DNA of 64,000 nt, taken from assembly GCF_019801145.1 (NCBI RefSeq), contig NZ_JAHVJQ010000011.1:1-64000 (forward strand), read 5' to 3'. The notes beneath the pieces were generated by a model. That model did not search any database. It was given only the letters and a program-made list of their open reading frames with translations, and was not told where the DNA came from. This stretch comes from Leisingera aquaemixtae (lineage in GTDB: Bacteria > Pseudomonadota > Alphaproteobacteria > Rhodobacterales > Rhodobacteraceae). This document shows, piece after piece, positions 36,888 through 45,024 of this stretch. Position numbers and translations under genes: made by a program. The first letter of the stretch is position 1. Every line of letters begins with the position of its first letter.

Positions 36888-37348
36888 AGCCTGATTGCGC
36901 ACCCGGGGCCCGGGCCGGAACCGAAGCCGGCTTCACGCTGATCGAGCTCTTGGTCTGCGTTGCCATCCTGGCGGTGCTCGCCGTGGCGGCCAGCCTGGCG
37001 CTGCCGCGCGGCAGCAGCCCCGGCAGCCGCGACCGGGCGCTGTTCCAGACCCAGTTCGAGGCGGCCCGCCAGCTTGCCGTCTCCGGCGGCCAGAGCCGCG
37101 GCCTCGCCGTCACCCCGCAGGGGCTGCAGCTGGTGCAGCGCGGGGCCGAAGGCTGGCAGGACCCGGGGCGGCTGCAGCGCTGGCAGGGCCGCGCGATCTT
37201 TGCCCGCCGCGGGTCGGCGCCGGCGCCGGGCGCGCCGCAGGTCCAGTTCCTGGCCAACGGCCGGACCAGCGCCTTCCGCCTGTCCTTCCAGGACGGCAGC
37301 ACCTGTGAAAGCGACGGATGGGCGGGGCTCAGATGCACAGGCGGATAA
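36872..37348 (+). CDS. gspH: type II secretion minor pseudopilin GspH
   Basis: A 158-residue minor pseudopilin with leader TEAG followed by FTLIELLVCVAILAVLAV (Glu +5). The globular part is short and beta-rich (FEAARQLAVSGGQSRGLAVT, then VQFLANGRTSAFRLSFQDG), as in GspH/FimT proteins. The only suitable start is a TTG at 36872, overlapping the gspG stop by 16 bp, with no clear ribosome binding site, so translation is probably coupled to gspG. A copy of the dispersed AGAGNCTG motif (36881-36900) covers the gspG stop. Confidence 0.85.
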   Translation: MDPAIEPDCAPGARAGTEAGFTLIELLVCVAILAVLAVAASLALPRGSSPGSRDRALFQTQFEAARQLAVSGGQSRGLAVTPQGLQLVQRGAEGWQDPGRLQRWQGRAIFARRGSAPAPGAPQVQFLANGRTSAFRLSFQDGSTCESDGWAGLRCTGG

Positions 37349-37743
37349 ACTGGCGGGTGAACTGGCGAAGGACAGCGCGCAGACATACCGCCGCGTCCAG
37401 CGCCGGGCTGACGCTGGTGGAGCTGGCGGTGGCGGTGCTGGTCCTGTCGGTTGCCAGCCTGGCCGCCTTGCGGGCGGCGGACCAGTCGCGGATCGCGGCC
37501 GGCGGCGAGGCGCCGCGGCTGCTGGCGCGGATTGCCGCCCGCAACCGCGCCGAGGAGCTGCAGCTTTACGGCACTGCCCGTTCCCTGCCGGGGCAGGTGA
37601 CCCAGGGCGGCCGCACCATCACCCTGGAAACCGCCGCCAAACCATCGGCCGGCGGGCTGCTGCAGGCCACCGTCACCGCCCGCGTCGGCAGCGGCGAAGG
37701 CGCCCAGCTGGTGCTCTACCTGGCGCCGGGGCGGGCGCGGTGA
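37333..37743 (+). CDS. gspI: type II secretion minor pseudopilin GspI
   Basis: A 136-residue minor pseudopilin: leader SSAG followed by LTLVELAVAVLVLSVASLA, with Leu instead of Phe at +1 and Glu at +5. The GspI-like body contains ARIAARNRAEELQLYG and GRTITLETAAKPSAGG. The start overlaps gspH by 16 bp; I prefer the ATG at 37333 (GCGGGG upstream) over the in-frame ATG at 37318. GspI nucleates the pseudopilus tip with GspJ and GspK. Confidence 0.85.
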   Translation: MHRRINWRVNWRRTARRHTAASSAGLTLVELAVAVLVLSVASLAALRAADQSRIAAGGEAPRLLARIAARNRAEELQLYGTARSLPGQVTQGGRTITLETAAKPSAGGLLQATVTARVGSGEGAQLVLYLAPGRAR

Positions 37744-37754
37744 GGCCGGGCGGA

Positions 37755-38411
37755 ATGAAACCAGGCGCGCGCGACCGGGGCCTCAGCCTGATCGAGCTGG
37801 TGGCCGCAATGGCGATCTTTGCGCTGGTGGCGGTGATGGGGGCGCAGGCGCTTGGCGGCATGATCCGGCTGCGCCAGGGCATCGCCGCGCGCAGCGCCGA
37901 GGCGGCGGCGCTGGACCGCACCGCCAGCCTGCTGCGCGCCGATCTGGCCGCCGTGGTGCCGATGCTGTTCTACCCTCCGGGCCGGGCGGCGCCGCAATCG
38001 GCGCTCAGCTTCCGGAACGGCGTGCTGGCGCTGTCGGCGGGGGGCCAGCCCGGCCTGGACAACTCCGCCGCCAGCACTCCCGGGCTGCAACGGATCGAAT
38101 GGCAGCTGGCAGGCGGGCAGCTCAGCCGCCGGTTCTGGACCGCGCTGACACCGGCCACCGCCGCCGCGCGGCAGCCGCAGATGCCGGTGCTGGACGGCGT
38201 CACCGGGCTGCATCTGCGCAGCTACTGGGAGGGAACCGGCTGGCGCGACGGTGTCCAGCCGCTGGCCCTGCCCCCGCCCCCCGGCAGCACCGACAGCGAC
38301 CAGGCGGGCGCAGCGCCCGAGGTCTATTCCAGCACCCTGCCGCTGGCCGTCGAGGTGACCCTGGACACCCGCGCCTTTGGCCGAATTACCCTTGTGGAGA
38401 CCCTGAAATGA
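37755..38411 (+). CDS. gspJ: type II secretion minor pseudopilin GspJ
   Basis: A 218-residue minor pseudopilin: leader ARDRG followed by LSLIELVAAMAIFALVAVMG (Glu +5). The body has the GspJ pattern, including RTASLLRADLAAVVPMLFY, IEWQLAGGQLSRRFWTAL and the final LPLAVEVTLDTRAFGRITLV. The ATG at 37755 follows GGGCGGA; a GTG at 37740 that overlaps the gspI stop is an alternative. GspJ forms the tip complex with GspI and GspK. Confidence 0.88.
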   Translation: MKPGARDRGLSLIELVAAMAIFALVAVMGAQALGGMIRLRQGIAARSAEAAALDRTASLLRADLAAVVPMLFYPPGRAAPQSALSFRNGVLALSAGGQPGLDNSAASTPGLQRIEWQLAGGQLSRRFWTALTPATAAARQPQMPVLDGVTGLHLRSYWEGTGWRDGVQPLALPPPPGSTDSDQAGAAPEVYSSTLPLAVEVTLDTRAFGRITLVETLK

Positions 38412-39373
38412 GCCGCCGCCGCCCCCGCGACGCCGGCTTCGTGCTGGTCAATGCGCTGGTGCTGGCGGCAGCGCTGGCAGCGGCGGCGGCGCTGTTGCTG
38501 ACGCGGGCCGAAACCGGCCGCGCCCGGCTGCAGGCGGGACAGCAGGCGGCGCAGCTCACCCTGGCGCTGGACGCGTTTGAGGCGCTGGCGGCCGCCCGGC
38601 TCAGCCGCGGCGCAGCGGACAGCACTGCCTGGACCGCCCCGGTGGAGGCGGCAGAGCTGGCAGGCGGCGCGGTGCTCAGCGGGGAGATCAGCGACCTGCA
38701 GGGGCGCTTCAACGTGAACTGGCTGGCCGATCCCCAGGACAGCGCGGCGAGGGAGGCGTTTGACCGGCTGCTGAAGCAGCTGGCGCTGCCGCCGCAGGCA
38801 GGCGCCGCCATCCGCAGCTTCCTGCAGCCCGGCGGGCCGAAGAACCGCGCCGCCTGGGCCCGACTCGACCCGCCGCTGGACCCGGTGGGCGGCGCCCTGC
38901 TCAGCACCCGCCAGCTGCAGGGCATCCCCGGCCTACCGCCGCGCGCCTATGCGCGGCTGCTGCCCTTCATTGCTGCCCTGCCGGGGGACGCCCGGCTCAA
39001 TGTGAACACCGCCCCGCCCCAGGTGCTGGCCGCGCTGCTGCCGCAGATGCCGCCCGCGGCGCTGAACCGGCTCGCCGCCCGCCGCCGCCAGCAGCCGTTT
39101 CCCTCGGTGCCGGAATTCCTGGCGGCGGCCGGGCTGGAACAGGCAGAGGCGCAAGCGGGGGCACAAGCGGATCAGGACGGTGCAGGGGCAAATCCGGAAG
39201 ACGGCCCGGCTTCGCTGCTGAGCGGGGACCGGCTGACCGTGTCCTCGGACTGGTTCCAGGCCGAAGCCGCGGTGCAGCTTGGCGCCATGTCCGGCCGCCG
39301 CGTGACCGTGCTGCACCGGCAGGGGCCGCGGCAGCAGGCGGCGGTTGCCTGGCGGTTGACCACCCGCCCCTGA
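38408..39373 (+). CDS. gspK: type II secretion minor pseudopilin GspK
   Basis: A 321-residue protein with leader RRPRDAG followed by FVLVNALVLAAALAAAAALLL. GspK proteins lack Glu at +5, and here the position is Asn, as expected for the tip subunit. The body shows the GspK signatures SGEISDLQGRFNVNWLADP and LPGDARLNVNTAPPQVLAAL, with helix-hairpin-helix-like segments. An ATGA overlap couples it to gspJ. It caps the pseudopilus. Confidence 0.93.
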   Translation: MSRRRPRDAGFVLVNALVLAAALAAAAALLLTRAETGRARLQAGQQAAQLTLALDAFEALAAARLSRGAADSTAWTAPVEAAELAGGAVLSGEISDLQGRFNVNWLADPQDSAAREAFDRLLKQLALPPQAGAAIRSFLQPGGPKNRAAWARLDPPLDPVGGALLSTRQLQGIPGLPPRAYARLLPFIAALPGDARLNVNTAPPQVLAALLPQMPPAALNRLAARRRQQPFPSVPEFLAAAGLEQAEAQAGAQADQDGAGANPEDGPASLLSGDRLTVSSDWFQAEAAVQLGAMSGRRVTVLHRQGPRQQAAVAWRLTTRP

Positions 39374-39379
39374 GCCGCC

Positions 39380-40609
39380 ATGACAGATCCGTACCCCCTG
39401 CCGCAGGAGACCCCGGCCATTCCTTCCGCGCCCGCACAAACCTCTGACGCACCGCCGGAGTTCCTGCCCCTGGACGGCGCTGCCGCCGCCGGGCCGCGCC
39501 AGATCGTGCTGGTCCCGGGCGAGGAGGTGCCGCTGTTTGCCCTCGACCTGCCTGCCGGGCTGCGCGGCCTGGCCCGCGAGCAGGTGGCCCGGCGCCAGCT
39601 GGCCGGCCTGCTGGGAGCCGCCGCTGCCGGGGACGGGCTGGAACTGCGCCCCTTTGCCCCCGCCGCAGCCAAGGCCCGCAGCCAGACCGCAGGCGCCTGG
39701 ACCCGGGTTCTGGCCGCCGATGCCGCCTGGCTCGCCGGCCTGCAGGCTCTGCCCGGCCGCGCGGTGCTGCCCGACTACCTGTCGCTGCCCGCCGCCGAAG
39801 GGGTCTGGACCCTTGCCGCCGCCCCGGATGGCCGCATCCTGACCCGGCTCGGCCCCGCGGACGGCTTTGCCGCGGCGGCGCCGCTGGGTGAAGCAATGCT
39901 GAAACGGGCGCTGGAAACCGGCCCTGCCCCCAGGGCGCTGCTGCTGCAAGCCCCCCTGCCCGCCCTGCGCGCGCTGGCGCAGGAGCGGGATATCCCGGTG
40001 GCGGACAACCCGGCTGCAGTGGCGGCGCTTGGCCTGCCGCAGCCGCAGCTGCTGGGCCACGGCGAACTGGCCTGCGACCTGCGCAAAAACCCGATGGCGG
40101 CGCGCGCCCAGCTGGCCGCCCGGGTGCTGCCCTGGCGCTGGCCCGCGCTGGCCGCCGCCCTCGCCGCGGTGCTGTGGAGCGCAGGCCAGCTCATCGCCAT
40201 CAACCGCCTGGAGGCAGAGACACAGAGGCTGGCGGCCGAGACCGGCGCGCTGGTGCAGCAGCAGTTCACCGGCGGCGCCCCGGTGCTGGATGCCCGCCTG
40301 CAGGTGAGCCGCGCCCTGGCAGAGCTGCGCGGCGCCGCCGCGGGCAGCGGCCCTGATCCGCTGGAGATGGCCGCCCGCACCGCAGAGGCCGCCGCCGCCT
40401 CCGGCGGCCAGACCGAGCGGCTCGGCTACCGCGACGGCGACGGGCTGACGCTGGTGATCCGCCTGCCCGGCTTTGCCGCCGCCGATGCTCTCGCCGCCGC
40501 TTTGGGCGAGGCCGGGCTGCAGGCGGCGCTCACCGATTCCCGCACCCTAAGCGGCGCAGAGGGGGTGCGGGCCGAATTTGCCATCACCGCCGCGGAGGCG
40601 CGGCCATGA
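39380..40609 (+). CDS. gspL: type II secretion inner-membrane platform protein GspL
   Basis: A 409-residue protein with a cytoplasmic actin-like domain at about residues 1-250 (including PGEEVPLFALDLPAGLRGLA and the ARRQLAGLLG helix), a single transmembrane helix (WPALAAALAAVLWSAGQLIAI, at about 254-274) and a periplasmic ferredoxin-like domain at about 330-409. GspL recruits the ATPase GspE and binds GspM. It begins 6 bp after gspK and overlaps gspM by 4 bp. Confidence 0.9.
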   Translation: MTDPYPLPQETPAIPSAPAQTSDAPPEFLPLDGAAAAGPRQIVLVPGEEVPLFALDLPAGLRGLAREQVARRQLAGLLGAAAAGDGLELRPFAPAAAKARSQTAGAWTRVLAADAAWLAGLQALPGRAVLPDYLSLPAAEGVWTLAAAPDGRILTRLGPADGFAAAAPLGEAMLKRALETGPAPRALLLQAPLPALRALAQERDIPVADNPAAVAALGLPQPQLLGHGELACDLRKNPMAARAQLAARVLPWRWPALAAALAAVLWSAGQLIAINRLEAETQRLAAETGALVQQQFTGGAPVLDARLQVSRALAELRGAAAGSGPDPLEMAARTAEAAAASGGQTERLGYRDGDGLTLVIRLPGFAAADALAAALGEAGLQAALTDSRTLSGAEGVRAEFAITAAEARP

Positions 40610-41109
40610 GCGCCCGGCTGATCGACCTGCTGCTTCAGCGGAGCCGCCGCGAGCGGCAGCTGCTGGCCGTTCTGGCGGTGCTGCTGCCGCTGGCGCTGGC
40701 CCTGGCGCTGCTGCTGCCGCTGCAGGAGCGCCGCCAGCAGGCGGAGGCGGCGCGCAGCGACGCGCTGGCGCTGCAGGCCTGGGTGCGGGCGCGGGCGGCA
40801 GAGAAAGCCGCGCTGGACGCCGCCCTGCCGCTGCCGCGGGACGCCGCCGGGGCGCCCGCCGGGCTCAGCGGGCTGGAACAGGGGCTGAACACGGCCGGGC
40901 TGCGCTCTGCGCTCAGCGAGCTGGGCAGCGAAGGCGGCGGCGCGGTGACGCTGCGCTTTGACGCGGTGGATTTCCTGCGGCTGGCCGCCTGGCTGTCGTC
41001 GGTGCATCCCGGCTGGGGCTACAGCATCCGCAGCTTCCGCTTCGAGGCGCTGGAGGATGCCCCCGGCAAGGCCGCTGCCCGGATCACCCTGGTCCCGGGC
41101 GGAAGCTGA
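40606..41109 (+). CDS. gspM: type II secretion inner-membrane platform protein GspM
   Basis: A 167-residue bitopic protein: a short basic cytoplasmic N-terminus (LLLQRSRRERQ), one helix (LLAVLAVLLPLALALALLLPL, about 20-40), a coiled stretch and a small periplasmic domain (VTLRFDAVDFLRLAAWLS, then IRSFRFEALE). It pairs with GspL. ATGA overlap with gspL. Last gene of this operon. Confidence 0.88.
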   Translation: MSARLIDLLLQRSRRERQLLAVLAVLLPLALALALLLPLQERRQQAEAARSDALALQAWVRARAAEKAALDAALPLPRDAAGAPAGLSGLEQGLNTAGLRSALSELGSEGGGAVTLRFDAVDFLRLAAWLSSVHPGWGYSIRSFRFEALEDAPGKAAARITLVPGGS

Positions 41110-41154
41110 GGCCGCCCGCGGCAGGCCGGGCAAAACAGGCTCTAAAAAGGCGGA

Positions 41155-41667
41155 TCAGAGGGTTTTCAGCCGCGCCTCGATGCTGGCGCGGCGGCCCGCC
41201 ATCGAACCCAGCGGATCCAGTTCCGGATGGGTCTCCAGCACCTCGGCCAGCACCTTGCGGGCGGCTTCCAGCTGCTGCCGCCCGGCCTCGGCCTGGCCCT
41301 GCGCCAGCTGCGCCAGTCCGATCTCGTGCAGCGCCGTGCCCTGCACCGCCAGCGCTGCGGCGCGGGCCGGGCCGGACTGGCCTTGCGCCAGCTGGCCAGC
41401 GCTGCGGGCCGCGGCCGCAAAATCGCCGCCGCGCAGTTCGGCATGGGCGTATTCCAGCTGCAGCCGTGCCGCCAGCGGCCCCGGCGCCTGCATCAGTTTC
41501 CGGTAGCTGCGCCGGGCCAGATCGTATTCGCCGGCCTCCAGCGCGTTGCGCGCCACCGAATATTGCGCCTGAAAACTGTGCTGGCCCAGCGGGCTGCCGC
41601 CGCAGCTGCCCAGCAGCAGCAGGGCCAGGCCCGCCAGCGCGGCTTTTGCAAAGGGGATCGCCTGCAT
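41155..41667 (-). CDS. TPR lipoprotein encoded within the T2SS cluster
   Basis: A 170-residue lipoprotein: signal peptide ending LLLLGSC (lipobox). The mature part carries about three tetratricopeptide-like helical pairs (SVARNALEAGEYDLARRSYR, EYAHAELRGGDFAAAARSAG, ALHEIGLAQLAQGQAEAGRQ). It is oriented against gspM and divergent from gspC. A T2SS needs a secretin pilotin, often a small lipoprotein, and no GspS is visible, so this is a pilotin candidate in the way PilF/PilW TPR lipoproteins serve PilQ; that is inference only. TadD-like proteins look similar. Confidence 0.8.
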   Translation of the reverse strand: MQAIPFAKAALAGLALLLLGSCGGSPLGQHSFQAQYSVARNALEAGEYDLARRSYRKLMQAPGPLAARLQLEYAHAELRGGDFAAAARSAGQLAQGQSGPARAAALAVQGTALHEIGLAQLAQGQAEAGRQQLEAARKVLAEVLETHPELDPLGSMAGRRASIEARLKTL

Positions 41668-41793
41668 TTCTGCTCTTTTCGTGTTTATTTATGGGCCGGT
41701 TTTTACCATGGTTGCGCCAGCCCGTCTATGCTTGGGCTGCGGCCGGATTTTCAGGCCGCCAGGATCTGCGGCTGATGTCCGGGAAAGGCTCTA

Positions 41794-42270
41794 ATGCGTC
41801 TGATTGCTGCAATTTGCACCGTTCCGGCCCTGGCTGCGGCAGCCTGGTCCGGCCATCTGCTGTGGCAGGAGCTGGCCCCCGGCGGCGCAGACGGCGGCCG
41901 GGCGATGGCCTTTGCCGCTGCGGACCCCGGTGCGCAGCCCCCGGAACCGGCGCCGGCGCCGCGCCGAGAGAGCCGCCGCTGGCCGCCTCTGTTCGGCGAG
42001 CCGCAGCCGCCCCGCCCGGCCGCAGCCGCCGCTCCGGCTGCCGAGCCGCAGCCGCCGCGCCCGCCGCTCACGAGCCTCGGCTACAGCCTCCGCGGCGTGG
42101 TGCAGTCGGGCGGCGCCACCTGGGCGGTGCTGGCGCATCCGGCAGGCGCGCAGATGGTGCGCGCGGGCGACCGGCTGGAAGGCGGCGCCGAGGTGGTCCG
42201 CATCAGCGCCGAAGGGGTCTGGCTGGCCCGCGGCGGCGGCGCGCCGGAGCTCTTGGGGTTTGCCGAGTAG
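41794..42270 (+). CDS. gspC: short GspC-like type II secretion protein
   Basis: A 158-residue protein: an N-terminal membrane anchor (LIAAICTVPALAAAAWSGHLL), a proline/alanine-rich linker at about residues 45-90, and an HR-like domain (LGYSLRGVVQSGGATWAVLA, then GAQMVRAGDRLEGGAEVVRI, then GVWLARGG). It resembles the GspC/GspN HR domain that links the inner platform to the secretin, but the PDZ or coiled-coil domain that normally follows is absent. It faces gspF and is divergent from the TPR lipoprotein. It could also be called a GspN-like protein. Confidence 0.78.
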   Translation: MRLIAAICTVPALAAAAWSGHLLWQELAPGGADGGRAMAFAAADPGAQPPEPAPAPRRESRRWPPLFGEPQPPRPAAAAAPAAEPQPPRPPLTSLGYSLRGVVQSGGATWAVLAHPAGAQMVRAGDRLEGGAEVVRISAEGVWLARGGGAPELLGFAE

Positions 42271-42286
42271 GCCCGGCAGGCCCGGT

Positions 42287-43495
42287 TCAGCCCGCCACTG
42301 CCGCCTGCAGGTCGAAGACCGGCAGCAGCACCGCCAGCACGATCACCAGCACCAGCCCGCCCACCAACATCATCAGCACCGGCTCCAAGAGCGCCGCAAG
42401 GCGCTTGCGCTCGGTGGCCAGCCGGTGCTCGGCCAGGGTGGCGGCGCGGCCGGTCATCTGCGCCAGCTGCACCGAGACCTCGCCCGCGGCAATCAGCTGG
42501 CGCGCGGCCGGCGGCAGGAAGCTCAGCCGGGAAAGCGCCGCCGCCAGGCTTTCGCCCTGCCGCACCGCCGCGGCCACCGCCCGGCCCTCGGCCCGGAAGG
42601 CGGCGATGGTCAGCACCCCGGCGGCGCTTTCCGCCGCGCTCAGCACCGCATGGCGCGAGCCCAGCACCAGCGCCAGCGTGCGCATGTACTGCACCGCCTC
42701 CGCCAGCCGCGCCAGCCGCCCGGCCACCGGCAGCCGCAACAGCAGCCGGTCGCGCGCCGCCCGCAGCGCCGCCACCCGCGGCACCGCCGCCGCCAGCATC
42801 AGCGCCGCCAGGGCCAGCGCCGCCAGCAGCCAGCGGTTGGCCAGCACCGCGCCGGAGACCGCCATCACCGCCACCGTCAGCGGCGGCAGCGGGCGGCCGG
42901 TCAGCTCGAACATCGCCACGATCTCCGGCGCCACGCTGGTCATCAGGATGCCGCAGACCAAAATCGAGACCGCCGCCACAAAGGCCGGATAGACCAGCGC
43001 TGCCGCTACCTGCGCCTTGCCGGTGCCCTGCTCCTCCAGATGCGCGGCGAGGCCGGAAAACACCGGCGCCAGCTCGCCCGCCGCCTCGCCAGCCTTCAGC
43101 GACGCCAGGTAATAGGGCGGAAACCCCGCGCCTGCCTGTTCCAGCGCCGCCGACAGGCTGGCCCCGTCCAGGAGCGCCGCCCGCGCCGCCGCGGCGGCTG
43201 CATCCAGCGCCGGGTGGCCGCCGGCGCGCACCGCCTCCAGCGCCGCATCGGCCGGCAGCCCGGCCTCCAGCATCACCGCCATCTGGCGGGTGAACACCGC
43301 CTGCAGCTCGCTATTGAGCCGCCGCCCGCTGCGGCCCCAGCGGCCCGCCGCCCCGGTCCGCGCCTCCCCCAGCTCAGCGGCAAACAGCTCCTGCTGCGCC
43401 AGCTGGGCGGCGGCATCCGCCTCGGTCTCGGCCACCACGGTGCCAGTGCGCCGCCGCCCGCGGGCGGTATAGGCAACGTAGGAATAAGCCTTCAT
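42287..43495 (-). CDS. gspF: type II secretion inner-membrane platform protein GspF
   Basis: A 402-residue polytopic protein with two T2SSF domains: the first at about residues 65-190 (FTRQMAVMLEAGLPADAALE, then YYLASLKAGEAAGELAPVFS) and the second at about 265-390 (FLPPAARQLIAAGEVSVQLAQ without the membrane part), with three helices including the final VLMMLVGGLVLVIVLAVLLP. It is the membrane rotor or adaptor for GspE. ATGA overlap with gspE. Confidence 0.95.
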   Translation of the reverse strand: MKAYSYVAYTARGRRRTGTVVAETEADAAAQLAQQELFAAELGEARTGAAGRWGRSGRRLNSELQAVFTRQMAVMLEAGLPADAALEAVRAGGHPALDAAAAAARAALLDGASLSAALEQAGAGFPPYYLASLKAGEAAGELAPVFSGLAAHLEEQGTGKAQVAAALVYPAFVAAVSILVCGILMTSVAPEIVAMFELTGRPLPPLTVAVMAVSGAVLANRWLLAALALAALMLAAAVPRVAALRAARDRLLLRLPVAGRLARLAEAVQYMRTLALVLGSRHAVLSAAESAAGVLTIAAFRAEGRAVAAAVRQGESLAAALSRLSFLPPAARQLIAAGEVSVQLAQMTGRAATLAEHRLATERKRLAALLEPVLMMLVGGLVLVIVLAVLLPVFDLQAAVAG

Positions 43496-45024
43496 GAGGC
43501 ATCCCCCGCCACCCGCAGCACCTCCTCCAGGCTGACGGTTCCGGCAGCGGCGGCGGCCAGGCCCTGGCCCGCCAGCCGCTCGGCCGGCGCCAGTGCCATG
43601 TCCGCAATCTGCGCCTCATCCGCGCCCGCCGCGATGGCGCTGCGCAGCTCCGCCGGGATGGCGGCGATCTCGTAGATCCCGAAGCGCCCGGCATGGCCGC
43701 TGCCGCCGCAGGCAGCGCAGCCCTGCGCCGCAAACAGCTGCGGCGGCGGCGCCAGCCCGTGGCGGGCAAACAGCGCCGCCTCCTCCGGCTCCGCCGGACG
43801 CGGGCTGCGGCAGTCCGCGCACAGCCTGCGCAGCAGCCGCTGCGCCAGCACCCCGCGCAGGGTGGCGGCAATCAGGTAATCCTCGACCCCGAGGTCGCGC
43901 AGCCGCACCACCGCCGCCGCGGCGCTGTTGGCATGCAGGGTGGAAAACACCAGATGCCCGGTCAGCGCCGCCTGCGCCGCGGTCGACGCGGTCTCGCCAT
44001 CGCGGATCTCGCCGACCAGGATCACATCCGGGTCCTGGCGCAGCGCCGCCCTGAGGCCCGCGGCAAAGCTCATGCCGATGCTTGCGTTGATCTGGCTCTG
44101 CGAAATGCCCGGCAGGTCGTATTCCACCGGGTCCTCGACGGTGACGATGTTGCGCTCGGCCCGGTTGGCCAGCTGCAGCAGTGAATAAAGCGTGGTGGTC
44201 TTGCCCGCGCCGGTCGGCCCGGTGGCAAGGATGATGCCGTTGGGCAGCGCCGACAGCCGCGCCAGCTGCGCCTGCTGCGCCGCGCTCAGCCCCAGCGCCT
44301 CCAGCGGCATCAGCCCGGCGGAGCGGTCCAGGATCCGCAGAACGATGCGCTCGCCGTGGTGGCCCGGCAGCGAGCTCACCCTGGTGTCGATCTGCCGCCC
44401 GGCCAGCGACAGCGCAATGCGGCCGTCCTGCGGCAGCCGGGTCTCGGCAATGTCCAGCCCCGCCATCACCTTCAGCCGCGATACGATCCGGCGCACCGGC
44501 ACGTCCGGCCGGTCCATCATCTGCTGCAGCATGCCGTCGATCCGCATCCTGACCCGCAGGCCGCCCTCATGCGGCTCCACATGCAGGTCCGAGGCGCCGC
44601 TCTGCACCGCCCGGCGCAACAGCTGGTTGACCAGCTGGATGACCGGCGCATCGCCAGGCTCGTCCAAGAGGTCGCGCTGGCGGCGGGCAAAGGCGGCTTC
44701 CTCCAGGTCGAAGCTGATCTCCGCCGCGGCCGCCTCCGCCGGGCCGCCCTGCTGATAGATCCGCGCCAGCGCCGCCTCGAAGCCGATCCGGTCCAGCATC
44801 TCCACCTCCGGCACCGCGCCCGCGCCCAGCCGCCGCTGCGCCTCGCGCAGGCCCAGCTGGGTCGCCTCCGGCCCCAGGATCAGCCGCGCCCCCTCCAGCG
44901 CCACCTGCTGGCCCCGGGCAAAGGCAAAAGGCAGCCGTCCGGCGGCCCGGCCGGGCTCAGTTGCCGCTGTTGAAGCGGAGCCGGCTGGGGAGCGGCGGGA
45001 AGTTTCGGCTTTGTGCAACGTCAT
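43492..45024 (-). CDS. gspE: type II secretion ATPase GspE
   Basis: A 510-residue hexameric ATPase. An N-terminal GspL-binding domain is followed by the Walker A GPTGAGKTTTLYSLL at about residue 265, the Asp box around VTVEDPVEY, Walker B DPDVILVGEIRD, the His box HLVFSTLHAN, and a tetracysteine zinc motif (CADC, then CAACGG) at about 415-460. It powers pseudopilus assembly. The start overlaps gspD by 68 bp; ATG 45024 or the ATG 6 codons upstream are both possible. Confidence 0.95.
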   Translation of the reverse strand: MTLHKAETSRRSPAGSASTAATEPGRAAGRLPFAFARGQQVALEGARLILGPEATQLGLREAQRRLGAGAVPEVEMLDRIGFEAALARIYQQGGPAEAAAAEISFDLEEAAFARRQRDLLDEPGDAPVIQLVNQLLRRAVQSGASDLHVEPHEGGLRVRMRIDGMLQQMMDRPDVPVRRIVSRLKVMAGLDIAETRLPQDGRIALSLAGRQIDTRVSSLPGHHGERIVLRILDRSAGLMPLEALGLSAAQQAQLARLSALPNGIILATGPTGAGKTTTLYSLLQLANRAERNIVTVEDPVEYDLPGISQSQINASIGMSFAAGLRAALRQDPDVILVGEIRDGETASTAAQAALTGHLVFSTLHANSAAAAVVRLRDLGVEDYLIAATLRGVLAQRLLRRLCADCRSPRPAEPEEAALFARHGLAPPPQLFAAQGCAACGGSGHAGRFGIYEIAAIPAELRSAIAAGADEAQIADMALAPAERLAGQGLAAAAAGTVSLEEVLRVAGDAS